A stretch of 64,000 nt of DNA from contig CAVPSV010000005.1 in NCBI GenBank assembly GCA_963708625.1, forward strand, positions 124,001 through 188,000. The letters run 5' to 3'. Numbering within the stretch: the first letter of the stretch is position 1; every line of letters starts with the position of its first letter. The position numbers and the translations under genes were made by a program. Of the stretch, positions 8,429 through 16,815 are shown in pieces. The DNA comes from DASXIF01 sp036498145 (lineage in GTDB: Bacteria; Actinomycetota; Actinomycetes; Mycobacteriales; Jatrophihabitantaceae). The notes beneath the pieces are model-generated. The model ran no database searches and was not told where the DNA came from. It saw only the letters and a list, made by a program, of their open reading frames with translations.

Positions 8429-9139
8429 TCAGCGGACGTCGTCCGGCGCCGGCGTCATCGCCGGGTTGCGGATCGCCATCAGGATCGCGACGACCAGCAC
8501 CACCAGCGGCGAGGCGAGCAGCGGGATGAACGACAGGAACAGCGACCCCGCAACCACCGCGAGCAGGAACGCCAGCCAACCGAGCCACACCGGCGCGACG
8601 CGTGTGCGCACGACGACGAGGCCGACCGCGAGGAACGAGAGCGCGAGGCCGATCGAGACGATCGGCCAGGTCACGTCCTGGTTGAGCACGTTCAGACCCT
8701 GCAACGTCGCTGGGCTGAGCGACTTGGGTGAATCGCCCAGGCTCAGGTTGAGGCCTGCGCCGATGCCTCCGCTGATTGCGAACACCAGCACGCCGGCGGT
8801 GTACAGACCGGTGACGGCGTCACCGGCGATTCGCCGGATGTGCGCGCGCACGTACATGAAAAAGCCGAGCCCGAACAGGACGGCAGCGCAGGTGAAGAGG
8901 GCACCCCGGTTGACCGCGCCCTTGTGCACGAGGTAGTAGTGGGCCACTTTCGCGGCGCTGGCCGACGTCGACGGAGGGCTTCCGCCGCCGATCACGCTCA
9001 GTGCCAGTGCTACCGCGAAGACGACTCCACTGAGCGCCGCGAGGCGCGTCCAGACCGTCCCGGTGCTCGGTGAGCCCGTTGCGCCGGCGGCGAGCCGGCC
9101 TGTGTGCTGATGTGTTTCGACGTGCATCGGTGCGTTCAT
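8429..9139 (-). CDS. Hypothetical multi-pass membrane protein
   Basis: The 236-residue protein has a polar N-terminus (about 30 residues, His/Thr-rich) and about six membrane segments spread over residues 32-225. A longer extracytoplasmic loop follows the first segment (GGGSPPSTSASAAKVAHYYLVHKG). The pattern resembles small DUF4386-like membrane proteins, but no diagnostic motif is seen, so no function is proposed. It starts at an ATG at 9139. Confidence 0.7.
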   Translation of the reverse strand: MNAPMHVETHQHTGRLAAGATGSPSTGTVWTRLAALSGVVFAVALALSVIGGGSPPSTSASAAKVAHYYLVHKGAVNRGALFTCAAVLFGLGFFMYVRAHIRRIAGDAVTGLYTAGVLVFAISGGIGAGLNLSLGDSPKSLSPATLQGLNVLNQDVTWPIVSIGLALSFLAVGLVVVRTRVAPVWLGWLAFLLAVVAGSLFLSFIPLLASPLVVLVVAILMAIRNPAMTPAPDDVR

Positions 9140-9299
9140 GTCCTGCCTCCGCGCGTTCTCGTCCCGGCACTTCCGGGAGACGTGCGATGACCGTGCATCA
9201 GCCGCGGCACGGCAACGTCACACGGCCCGCGGCGGCGATCGTCGGCTTCCGGCGCCGACGTGACGCCGGCGTGACGCCCCGCCTGCACAGTGCCTGGTT

Positions 9300-9671
9300 G
9301 TGCAGAATTGCCACCTTCGGGTGCTGTTGGTCGACGAAGACCCGGTGATGACCGCCGTGGCCGCCATCGAACTGTCGGCCGCGGCGATCGAGGTGTCCCA
9401 AGTGACCGATTTGGCCGGCGCGATCGGCGTGATGTCCGACCGGCCTCCCGATCTCGTCGTGCTGGACGCGGGCACGCACGAGTTCGCCGATTGGGTGTCC
9501 TACGGCCTCGGACGCCCGGACCGCATCCCCGCCGACGCCCGGGTCATGCTCATCCGGCCGCTCGCTGGCGACACCGGACACCGGATGGGCGTGGCGGGAT
9601 ACCTGAGACGCCCCTTCGCGCCCGGAGAACTCTTAACCGCAATCCGCTCGCTGGTCGGCGATTCTTCCTAG
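9300..9671 (+). CDS. Degenerate response-regulator receiver-domain protein
   Basis: The 123-residue protein is a stand-alone CheY-like fold. It keeps the acidic pair (DED, in VLLVDEDPV) and the phosphoacceptor-like Asp in LVVLDAG. At the position of the invariant Lys it has Arg (LRRPFAPGEL instead of KPF), and the switch Thr/Ser is not evident. It starts at a GTG and there is no output domain. It lies 46 nt upstream of a large AfsR-like regulator in the same direction, so it may feed into it, perhaps without phosphorylation (inference). Confidence 0.7.
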   Translation: MQNCHLRVLLVDEDPVMTAVAAIELSAAAIEVSQVTDLAGAIGVMSDRPPDLVVLDAGTHEFADWVSYGLGRPDRIPADARVMLIRPLAGDTGHRMGVAGYLRRPFAPGELLTAIRSLVGDSS

Positions 9672-9717
9672 GATCTCGACAGGCTCGGCGCGCGTCGAGC
9701 TGGTCGGCGAGGTGGGC

Positions 9718-12700
9718 ATGTCCGGATCACCGTTCCACCTGCCACGTCCACGCCTGACCGACACGCTCGGGCGCGCCAGCGTCGCGACCATCGTGGGCGG
9801 CGGCGGTTATGGCAAGTCCGCGCTCGCCGCCGAACTCAGTGCCACCCTCGGCATCCCGACCATCACCGCGGTGCTGGCCGAGGACGGCAGCTCCGCGGCG
9901 GTGCTGATGGCCCGGCTTCGCGCCGCGGTGACCGCACTCGGCCTGTCCGACGTGACCGCCCAGCTGGGCTCGGCCGCCGCCGACGATCCGGCAGCTCAGC
10001 TCGTGGCCCTGTCGGCCGCACTGAACGGGCAATCGGTGCTCTTCGTGATCGACGAGGTGCACCATGCCGACGCGAGCGCCGCCGCGCTGCTGGCCGATGC
10101 CGCGTCGACGTTGCCGCTCGAGCACCGGCTGCTGCTGATCGGTCGCGGACTGCCGGCCGCATTGGCAGGCCCGGACGCCCTCGGCGACCGGGCGGTCGCA
10201 CTCGGCATCACTGATCTGGCGCTGACCGCCGAGGAGTTGCGGGCACTCGCGGACACGGGCTACCGCCAGCCGCTGTCGGTGCACCAGGCCTTCGACCTGC
10301 TCGATGCGACCGGTGGCTGGCTCGCCGCGGTGCTGTTGCTGTTCGGCGGTTCGCTGGTCGGGGAACAGAACGCGGACGCGGCGGGGATCGAGGTACGCAG
10401 TCAGGGTGCCCTGGACGCGCTGATCGATCAGTTGCTGGATCGCCTCACCGCGGCACAGCGCCAGGGCGCGATCCAGATGGCGCACCTGCCGCTGCTGGAC
10501 GACGCCATCGTCCGAGCGGTCTTCGACGACGGTGAGCTGCTCGACGCGGTGCGGGCGGCGGGACTGCCGATGACGGGGGCGGCACGCGCGACGATGCAAT
10601 TTGCCGGCCCCGTTCGCGAAGCGTTGCGGCGCCGCGGCGCGATTGCCGTGCAGTCCATCGAGCGTTGCGTGCAGCACCTGGTGGAACGCGAACTATTCAG
10701 CGTGTGCGTCCGTTTCCTGCTGGAATACGACCGGCCCGCTTCGGCCGCGCGAGTGCTCGCGGAGCTGACGTCGCGGCAGGCGGAGGAGCTGGACCTGGCC
10801 GAATTCGCGCAACTGGTCGGCGACATCGCGGACGCGGCCGCGCGCGAGCATCCGCGGCTGCTGCTCAACCTGGCCCGGGCGTGTGAGGTGGGCGCGGTCA
10901 CCCGGGTACGAACAGCCGCTCTCGCCCGCGCGCAGACGCTGATCGAGGCGGCGGCGCAACCCGCGTTGGCGCGCGAGCTTGCCGCGGAGCTGGCCCGAGA
11001 CCTGGTGTGGAACGAGCGTATCGACGAGGGGGAGGAGATGGCGAAGTCGGCGCTGGACGGCACGCGCCTGGACGAGGAACTGGTGCGAGCCCGCTTGCTG
11101 GACGTGCTTGGGCGAGCGGCCGCGGTTCGCCGCGACGACATACACCTGGCGCGTGCCCAGGAAAGGCTGGAGATCGCTGCAGACATCTACCGCTCGCACG
11201 AAGAGTGGACCTGGCTCGCGCAGGTGCTGGGGATGCTCGCCCTCTGGGTGCAGGCGGCACGCGGTCAATTCGATCAGGCGTTGCGCTCGCTGGACGATTC
11301 ACTGTCCGCAGTCCCGCACCAGCGGCGAATGCGTGGCTTGATCCTCACGTTCAAGGCGGAGCTGCTGGACCAGCTCGGCCGCGCGGACGAGTCGGCCGAG
11401 TGCCTGATCGAGGCCGAGGACATCGCCGCTGCCGTCGGTGACCCGCGGCTGCTCGCCTACACCGCATGGGATCGGGCTCGGCAGGCCTCGCACCTCGATG
11501 AACGTGAGCAGGTGCTCGCCCACCTCGCGACTGTCGAGCAGTACAGCTCGGACTGGTTCGACCAGTCCGGTTGCTGCTTTCTCTCCGATGCGGCGGACTT
11601 CTGCGACCGGGTCGGCCTGATCGCCGAGGCCGATGTGTATCTGAGCCGAGCTCTCGATCACCCGCTGCGGGACGAGCCGCCGCTGGCGCGCGCCCAGCTG
11701 GCCGTGGCGGCACGTCACGGCGATCCGGAGGTTGCCGAGCGGCACGCGCAACGCATCCTCGCGGCGTCCTGGTTCGAGCCGCGGGACAGGTGGCGATGTG
11801 AGTTGTTCCGTGCGTACGCGGCCGCCCGACGCGGAGACATCGACGTCGCCGCACGCCACGCCACCGCCGCATTCGAGCACGCTGCCAAGCTGGGTTATCC
11901 GCGGTTGCCATTCGCGGACGAGCGAACCGTGACCGACGATCTGCTCGCGATTCTCGGCGAGGACGAGCGTCTGGTAGCGATCGCGGCTACCGAAGAGACC
12001 TCTCCGGTCGTCATCAAGGTGCTGGGCGGATTTCGCGTCACCAGCGCCGGCCGACCGATCGAGGTCGCCGCCGGGCAGGGCCGCCAATTGCTCAAGATGG
12101 TGGCCACGGCCGGCGGCGCGATGCCCGCAGACCAGGCGATCGAGTTGCTCTGGCCGGACGTCGAACCGGGCATCGGTGCCAACCGATTGCGTACCGTACT
12201 GAACCGGTTGCGCGAGTCGGCGCGCGAAATCGTGATGCGCGACGATGCCGTGTTGCGGCTGGCGCCGCGCGTGCACACCGACGCCGAGCGGTTCGAACAT
12301 CAGGCCGGTCGGGCTCAGAGCCTGGCCGCACAACGATCTCCGGAGGCGCTCCCGGTCGCGCGGACGGCGCTGTCGATCTATCGCGGAGACCTGTTACCCG
12401 ATGATCAGTACGAATCGTGGAGCGCAGTGCCCCGTGAACGTCTGCGCGGACACGCCGTCGCCCTGCTGGATATCTGTTGCGCCGCGGCAGCGCAGGTGGG
12501 CGATCTGGACGAAGCCGTCCGGTGCCTGCAGCGGGCGACCGAGCTCGAGCCGTACCAGGAGGAGCGATACCTCGCCGCGGCGCGCTACCTCATCCGGCAG
12601 GGCCGGCGAGGCGCGGCGCAGGCGCAGCTGCGCCGGGCCCGGGATGTGATCTCCGACCTCGGTGTGCAGGCTCCGCCCGGGCTCGTCCGGCTCGAACGAC

Positions 12701-12729
12701 AGATCGGCGTGGTGACCGGTTCGCCGTGA
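9718..12729 (+). CDS. AfsR/MalT-like transcriptional regulator with P-loop ATPase, helical repeats and BTAD domain
   Basis: This regulator of about 1003 residues starts at an ATG preceded by GAGGTGGG. The N-terminus has a P-loop (GGGGYGKS, residues 27-34) and an STAND-type NTPase, with VLFVIDEVHHADAS as its Walker B region. The middle (about 350-740) is built of helical, TPR-like repeats. The C-terminus has an OmpR-like winged helix (about 762-850: IKVLGGFRV, GRQLLKMV, LRTVLNRLR) and a bacterial transcriptional activation domain (about 860-1000). Such proteins sense a ligand with the repeat region and activate transcription. The order NTPase-repeats-wHTH-BTAD differs from AfsR, where the DNA-binding part is N-terminal. 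Its targets are unknown. Confidence 0.85.
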   Translation: MSGSPFHLPRPRLTDTLGRASVATIVGGGGYGKSALAAELSATLGIPTITAVLAEDGSSAAVLMARLRAAVTALGLSDVTAQLGSAAADDPAAQLVALSAALNGQSVLFVIDEVHHADASAAALLADAASTLPLEHRLLLIGRGLPAALAGPDALGDRAVALGITDLALTAEELRALADTGYRQPLSVHQAFDLLDATGGWLAAVLLLFGGSLVGEQNADAAGIEVRSQGALDALIDQLLDRLTAAQRQGAIQMAHLPLLDDAIVRAVFDDGELLDAVRAAGLPMTGAARATMQFAGPVREALRRRGAIAVQSIERCVQHLVERELFSVCVRFLLEYDRPASAARVLAELTSRQAEELDLAEFAQLVGDIADAAAREHPRLLLNLARACEVGAVTRVRTAALARAQTLIEAAAQPALARELAAELARDLVWNERIDEGEEMAKSALDGTRLDEELVRARLLDVLGRAAAVRRDDIHLARAQERLEIAADIYRSHEEWTWLAQVLGMLALWVQAARGQFDQALRSLDDSLSAVPHQRRMRGLILTFKAELLDQLGRADESAECLIEAEDIAAAVGDPRLLAYTAWDRARQASHLDEREQVLAHLATVEQYSSDWFDQSGCCFLSDAADFCDRVGLIAEADVYLSRALDHPLRDEPPLARAQLAVAARHGDPEVAERHAQRILAASWFEPRDRWRCELFRAYAAARRGDIDVAARHATAAFEHAAKLGYPRLPFADERTVTDDLLAILGEDERLVAIAATEETSPVVIKVLGGFRVTSAGRPIEVAAGQGRQLLKMVATAGGAMPADQAIELLWPDVEPGIGANRLRTVLNRLRESAREIVMRDDAVLRLAPRVHTDAERFEHQAGRAQSLAAQRSPEALPVARTALSIYRGDLLPDDQYESWSAVPRERLRGHAVALLDICCAAAAQVGDLDEAVRCLQRATELEPYQEERYLAAARYLIRQGRRGAAQAQLRRARDVISDLGVQAPPGLVRLERQIGVVTGSP

Positions 12730-12781
12730 GATAGCGCTCGTTGGCGGCTCGGTGGGCAGACAGCGGGAGTAGATGGCAGCG

Positions 12782-12829
12782 CGGTGAGCGGGCAGAGCGG
12801 TGAGCGGGCAGAGCGGCGAGCAGGCAGAG
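12782..12829 (+). repeat. Three 16-bp tandem units
   Basis: CGGTGAGCGGGCAGAG occurs twice perfectly and a third time with two changes, in the gap between the BTAD regulator and the following small gene. No function is apparent. Confidence 0.8.
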
Positions 12830-12845
12830 CGAGTAGGAAGGCACG

Positions 12846-13013
12846 ATGCGAACAAACGCAGCCTCGGTGCTTTACGTCCTCGCGATGATTGCCGTCATCG
12901 TCGTCGTGGACGTCCTGTTCTTCAGGAACCACTTCTGGCCGCGGCTCGCGGTCAACATCGGCATTGTCGTGGTGTTCACGGCGTTCTATTGGAGATTCCT
13001 GAAGCGTTCGTAG
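12846..13013 (+). CDS. Small two-helix membrane protein (55 aa)
   Basis: An ATG at 12846, preceded by AGGAAGG, opens a 55-codon frame ending at TAG 13011-13013. Residues about 7-25 and 33-50 are hydrophobic, joined by the short polar loop FRNHFWPR, and the protein ends WRFLKRS. This two-helix layout, the good ribosome-binding site and the 41-nt gap to thiD support a real gene. It resembles small hypothetical actinobacterial membrane proteins; no function is known. Confidence 0.75.
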   Translation: MRTNAASVLYVLAMIAVIVVVDVLFFRNHFWPRLAVNIGIVVVFTAFYWRFLKRS

Positions 13014-13054
13014 CCGCAGATGTTGATCTTCGGCAGTTACCCCATACTTGCGCG

Positions 13055-13867
13055 GTGATATCCGCACCGCCGACCGCACTCACCATCGCCGGCAGCGATT
13101 CCGGTGGCGGCGCCGGCATCCAGGCCGATCTCAAGACGTTCCTCGCGGCCGGCGTGCACGGCATGTCCGCGATCACCGCGGTCACCGTGCAGAACTCGCT
13201 CGGTGTCTCCGGCTTCGTAGAGATCCCGGCCGACGTCGTCGCAGCGCAGATCTCCTCGGTCGCGACGGACATCGGAGTCGGCGCGGTGAAGACCGGCATG
13301 CTCGCCTCCGCCGAGATCATCGCCGCCGTTGCCGATGTGCTGCGCCGGTTGGGTATTGCCCCGGTGGTGGTCGACCCGGTGGCGGCATCCCAGCACGGCG
13401 ACGCGTTGCTGCGCCCGGACGCGCTTGCCGCGCTGCGCACACAGATCCTGCCGCTGGCAGATCTGGTGACCCCGAACCTGCCCGAGGTCCAGCTGCTCAC
13501 CGGCATCGATGCGGACACGCCTGCGCGGATGCGCGATGCCGCCCGCGCTCTGCATGACCTCGGCGCGCGGTGGGTGCTGGTCAAGGGTGGCCACCTGCCC
13601 AGCGGCGATGCGTTCGACCTGCTCTGGAACGGCCGGGAGTTCACCGAGCTGTCCGCGCCGCGGCTTCCGAGCCGACACACGCACGGTTCCGGCGACACGC
13701 TGGCTGCTGCGATCACCGCCGCGCTGGCCCGGGGTCAGGACATGCCCGGCGCGGTCGCCGACGGCAAGGCGTTCGTCACCCGCGCCGTGCAGAATTCCTT
13801 TCCACTCGGCGCCGGGCTCGGTCCGGTCGGGCACCTGTGGCGGATCCGTCCGTGGCCCGAGTCCTAG
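13055..13867 (+). CDS. thiD: Hydroxymethylpyrimidine/phosphomethylpyrimidine kinase ThiD
   Basis: ThiD phosphorylates hydroxymethylpyrimidine and its monophosphate to give HMP-PP for thiamine synthesis. The 270-residue protein has the ribokinase-fold signatures: AGSDSGGGAGIQADLKT (residues 12-28), GMSAITAVTVQN, VKTGML, VVDPV and the C-terminal anion-hole motif HGSGDTLA. The usual Cys of the HGTGC form is Asp here, which is common. It starts at a GTG. It faces thiE convergently, 56 bp away, and completes the thiamine cluster; thiC is not in the window. Confidence 0.93.
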   Translation: MISAPPTALTIAGSDSGGGAGIQADLKTFLAAGVHGMSAITAVTVQNSLGVSGFVEIPADVVAAQISSVATDIGVGAVKTGMLASAEIIAAVADVLRRLGIAPVVVDPVAASQHGDALLRPDALAALRTQILPLADLVTPNLPEVQLLTGIDADTPARMRDAARALHDLGARWVLVKGGHLPSGDAFDLLWNGREFTELSAPRLPSRHTHGSGDTLAAAITAALARGQDMPGAVADGKAFVTRAVQNSFPLGAGLGPVGHLWRIRPWPES

Positions 13868-13896
13868 CCCGTCCCGGCGCCCGGATGCACGCGGGA

Positions 13897-13911
13897 CTCG
13901 CGTCACGCGAG
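13897..13911. terminator. Short hairpin between convergent thiD and thiE
   Basis: CTCGCG-TCA-CGCGAG forms a perfect 6-bp stem with a 3-nt loop in the 56-bp gap between two converging genes. There is no T-tract, so it is only a candidate bidirectional terminator. Confidence 0.4.
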
Positions 13912-13923
13912 ACCGCCGGCGGG

Positions 13924-14559
13924 TCATCCCTGACGTAGCCGGGCGGAGAACTGCGCAGCTGCGGCGCCCGGATCCTCGGCCTCGGTGATGGCGCGGACCA
14001 CCACCACGCGCCGCGCGCCGTGTGCGATCACTTCGTCCAGCCGGGCCAGCGACTCGATGCCACCGATCGCGAACCACGGCCGCTCCTGCTGGTGCCGCGC
14101 CACGTGGTCGATGAGTTCGACGCCGGTCGCCGGGCGGCCCGGCTTGGTGGGCGTCGTCCACACCGGCCCGACGCAGTAGTAGTCCACGCCGGGCTCGTCG
14201 CGCGCTGCGTCTGCCTCGGCGGCGCTGTGGCTGGACCGGCCGATGATCACGTCCGGGCCGACGATCTCGCGCGCGATCGGCACCGGCAGGTCCCGCTGGC
14301 CGAGATGCAGCACCGGCGCGCGCACCGCTCGGGCCACGTCGGCTCGATCGTTGACGGCGAACAGCGCGCCGTGCCGAGCACACGCATGCGCGCATGTCTC
14401 GGCCAGCGCCATCTCGTCCCGCGCCTCGAGTCCTTTCTCGCGCAACTGCACGACGTCCACGCCGTTGCGCAGGACCTCGTCGAGGAAGTCCGCCAGGTCC
14501 GCGGTGCGTCGGCGCCCGTCGGTGCACAGATACAGCCGAGCATCGTCGATCCGGCTCAT
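13924..14559 (-). CDS. thiE: Thiamine-phosphate synthase ThiE
   Basis: ThiE joins HMP-PP and thiazole phosphate to thiamine phosphate. The 211-residue TIM-barrel protein shows the family motifs VQLREKG, FAVNDRADVA, LHLGQRDLP, IIGRSSHS, YYCVGPVWTTPTKPGRPATG and FAIGGI. The ATG at 14559 gives the expected N-terminus (MSRIDDARLYLCTDGR); the much longer frame reaching 15000 is a shadow of thiO. It is transcribed divergently from thiO, with only about 24 bp between its start and the riboswitch, so the two promoters must overlap. Confidence 0.93.
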   Translation of the reverse strand: MSRIDDARLYLCTDGRRRTADLADFLDEVLRNGVDVVQLREKGLEARDEMALAETCAHACARHGALFAVNDRADVARAVRAPVLHLGQRDLPVPIAREIVGPDVIIGRSSHSAAEADAARDEPGVDYYCVGPVWTTPTKPGRPATGVELIDHVARHQQERPWFAIGGIESLARLDEVIAHGARRVVVVRAITEAEDPGAAAAQFSARLRQG

Positions 14560-14582
14560 GCGCTGCAGCGTAAGGTTGGCCC

Positions 14583-14663
14583 GCACGGGAGCTCGCCGCG
14601 GGCGGGCTGAGAGGGCGCCAGCCGACCGTCGAACCTGACCCGGGTAATGCCGGCGAGAGGGAG
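14583..14663 (+). promoter_or_regulatory. TPP riboswitch (THI element) ahead of thiO-thiS-thiG
   Basis: The conserved blocks are in order: CACGGGAGCTC, GGCTGAGAGGGC (CUGAGA sensor), GACCGTCGAACCTGA (ACC...GAACCUGA pyrophosphate sensor), and CCGGGTAATGCCGGCGAGAGGGA. The last block contains the Shine-Dalgarno-like GAGAGGGA immediately before the thiO ATG at 14665. Ligand binding would therefore hide the ribosome site, implying translational control. Confidence 0.93.
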
Positions 14664-14664
14664 C

Positions 14665-15795
14665 ATGAACAGCACCAGCGACGTCGCCGTCATCGGTGGC
14701 GGAATGATCGGCAGTGCGGTGGCGTGGGCCTGTGCGCGTCGCGGCCACACGGTCACTGTGTTCGATCCCAACCCGAGACTCGGGGCTTGGTCGGCCGCGG
14801 CCGGCATGCTCGCACCGGTCACCGAACTCACCTGGACCGAGACCGGGCAGTTCCCGCTGCACGTCGCGGCGGCCCGGCGCTACCGCTCGTTCGTGCGCGA
14901 GCTCGCCGAGGACACCGACGTCGATGTCGGCTACCGCGAATGCGGAACGCTCGCCGTGGGATGGGACGCCGCGGACCTGGCCGTGCTTCGCGATCTGCAC
15001 GGTTTACTGGCGCGACTCGGGGTCTCCAGTCAGATGCTCAGCGGCCGCGAGTTGCGTGAGCTCGAACCCGCGCTCACGCCGGGACTGCCCGGCGGGCTGC
15101 TCGCCGATGACGATCACCAGGTGGACCCGCGATCGCTGCACGCCGGGCTGTGCGCCGCCGGCATCGCGCATGGCGTCGAGCACATCGCTATGGCGGCCCG
15201 GGTCAACGTTGCGGGCGCTCGCGCGTCCGGGGTGATCCTCGAGGACGGCTCCGCGCTCGATGCCGGCACGGTGGTGATCGCCGCCGGGTGTTGGTCCGCG
15301 GGCGCGTTGCCCACTGAGCTGGCGCGGGTCCCGGTCCGGCCGGTCAAAGGGCAGACGGTGCGCCTGCGCCTGCGCTCGACAACCCTGGCCCGAGTGGTGC
15401 GGGGGACCGTGCAGGGCAGCGCGGTGTACGTGGTGCCTCGCGCGGACGGCCGGGTCGTCGTCGGCGCCAGTTGCGACGAGGTCGGGTTCGACACCTCGGC
15501 GCGGGCCGGCGCGGTGTACGAGCTACTGCGTGATGCGCAACTGTTGCTGCCCGAGCTCAGCGAGGCCGAACTGGAGGAGACCAGCGTGGGCCTGCGGCCC
15601 GGTAGCCCCGACAACGCGCCCCTGGTCGGTGCCGGCGAGATCGAGGGGCTGCTGCTGGCGACCGGGCACTACCGCAACGGCGTGTTGCTTGCCCCGGTGA
15701 CCGCGGACGCCATTGCCGATCTCATCGACGGCAAGGCATTGCCGGCTGAGTTCGCGACCTGCGCTCCGGACCGGTTCCGCGAGGCGGCCCGATGA
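14665..15795 (+). CDS. thiO: Glycine oxidase ThiO
   Basis: ThiO is an FAD-dependent oxidase that converts glycine to dehydroglycine for thiazole synthesis. The 376-residue protein begins with the dinucleotide motif VAVIGGGMIGSAVAW and the acidic strand end VTVFDPN. It contains the DAO-family signatures WSAAAGMLAP, PVRPVKGQTVRLR and the C-terminal VGLRPGSPDNAPLVG and GHYRNGVLLAP. The start at 14665 is chosen because the riboswitch ends there; an in-frame ATG at 14647 lies inside the aptamer. Its stop overlaps the thiS start by 4 nt (ATGA). Confidence 0.93.
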   Translation: MNSTSDVAVIGGGMIGSAVAWACARRGHTVTVFDPNPRLGAWSAAAGMLAPVTELTWTETGQFPLHVAAARRYRSFVRELAEDTDVDVGYRECGTLAVGWDAADLAVLRDLHGLLARLGVSSQMLSGRELRELEPALTPGLPGGLLADDDHQVDPRSLHAGLCAAGIAHGVEHIAMAARVNVAGARASGVILEDGSALDAGTVVIAAGCWSAGALPTELARVPVRPVKGQTVRLRLRSTTLARVVRGTVQGSAVYVVPRADGRVVVGASCDEVGFDTSARAGAVYELLRDAQLLLPELSEAELEETSVGLRPGSPDNAPLVGAGEIEGLLLATGHYRNGVLLAPVTADAIADLIDGKALPAEFATCAPDRFREAAR

Positions 15796-15992
15796 TCGTC
15801 ACCATCAACGGCGAGGATCGTGACGTGCGTGCCGGCGCGTCGGTGGATGAACTGGTGGCCGAACTCACCTCGGCGCCGCGCGGCATCGCGGTCGTCGTGG
15901 ACGGAACTGTCGTGCCGCGCAGCGAGTGGTCCAGCCACATGTTGACCGGCCGCGAATCCGTCGAGGTGATCACCGCCGTGCAAGGGGGATGA
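15792..15992 (+). CDS. thiS: Thiazole sulfur carrier protein ThiS
   Basis: The 66-residue ubiquitin-like protein ends in the required Gly-Gly (TAVQGG), which is activated as a thiocarboxylate to deliver sulfur to ThiG. It has the expected MIVTINGED start and the RGIAVVVDGTVVPRSEW segment. It overlaps thiO by 4 nt and is followed 1 nt later by thiG, so thiOSG form one tightly coupled unit under the TPP riboswitch. ThiF is not present here, so the activating enzyme must be elsewhere. Confidence 0.93.
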   Translation: MIVTINGEDRDVRAGASVDELVAELTSAPRGIAVVVDGTVVPRSEWSSHMLTGRESVEVITAVQGG

Positions 15993-15993
15993 C

Positions 15994-16764
15994 GTGGACG
16001 ATCCGTTCGTCGTCGCGGGGCAGACACTCGCATCCAGGCTGATCATCGGCACCGGCGGAGCCGCCAGCCTGGACGTCGTCGACCGAATCCTGACCGCCTC
16101 GCACGCGTCGTTGTGCACGGTGGCCATGCGCCGCGTCGACACCGGCACCACCGGATCGATCTTCGACGTGATCGACCGGCACGGGGTCCGTGTGCTGCCC
16201 AACACCGCCGGCTGCCGTACCGCTGCCGAAGCGGTGACCACCGCACAGATCGCCCGGGAGGCACTGGAGACGGACTGGATCAAGCTTGAGGTGATCGCGG
16301 ACGAGCGGACGCTGCTGCCCGACCCGGTGGAGCTGCTCGAGGCGGCGGCACGCCTGGTCGCCCTCGGCTTTCAGGTGTTCCCGTACACGAACGACGATCC
16401 GGTGCTCGCCCGGCGCCTGCAGCAGGCCGGCTGCGTCGCCGTGATGCCACTCGGCGCACCGATCGGCACCGGACTCGGCATCGCCAACCGGCACAACATC
16501 GAACTCATCGTCGGCGAGGCGCAGGTTCCGGTGATCCTCGATGCCGGCATCGGCACCGCATCCGACGCCGCGCTGGCGATGGAACTGGGCTGCGACGCGG
16601 TGCTGCTCGCCTCGGCGGTCACCCGCGCCCAGGACCCCGAGCGGATGGCCGCCGCGATGGCCGCCGCGGTGCACGCCGGACGGCTGGCACGCCTGGCCGG
16701 CCGCATCCCGCGCCGGCATCACGCGCAGGCATCATCGCCGACCGATCGCATGGCTGCGCTGTAA
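15994..16764 (+). CDS. thiG: Thiazole synthase ThiG
   Basis: ThiG condenses DXP, dehydroglycine and ThiS-bound sulfur into thiazole phosphate. The 256-residue TIM barrel shows RLIIGTGG, the Schiff-base lysine in DWIKLEVI, LPNTAGCRTAAEAV, MPLGAPIGTGLGI and VILDAGIGTASDAALAMELG. It starts at a GTG 1 nt after the thiS stop. The C-terminal residues past RIPRRHHAQASSPTDRMAAL are typical of actinobacterial ThiG. Confidence 0.94.
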   Translation: MDDPFVVAGQTLASRLIIGTGGAASLDVVDRILTASHASLCTVAMRRVDTGTTGSIFDVIDRHGVRVLPNTAGCRTAAEAVTTAQIAREALETDWIKLEVIADERTLLPDPVELLEAAARLVALGFQVFPYTNDDPVLARRLQQAGCVAVMPLGAPIGTGLGIANRHNIELIVGEAQVPVILDAGIGTASDAALAMELGCDAVLLASAVTRAQDPERMAAAMAAAVHAGRLARLAGRIPRRHHAQASSPTDRMAAL

Positions 16765-16815
16765 CCGGGGATTGCGCGAGGATCTGTGTACCGCGCCAGC
16801 TGATCGGCGCGTGAG

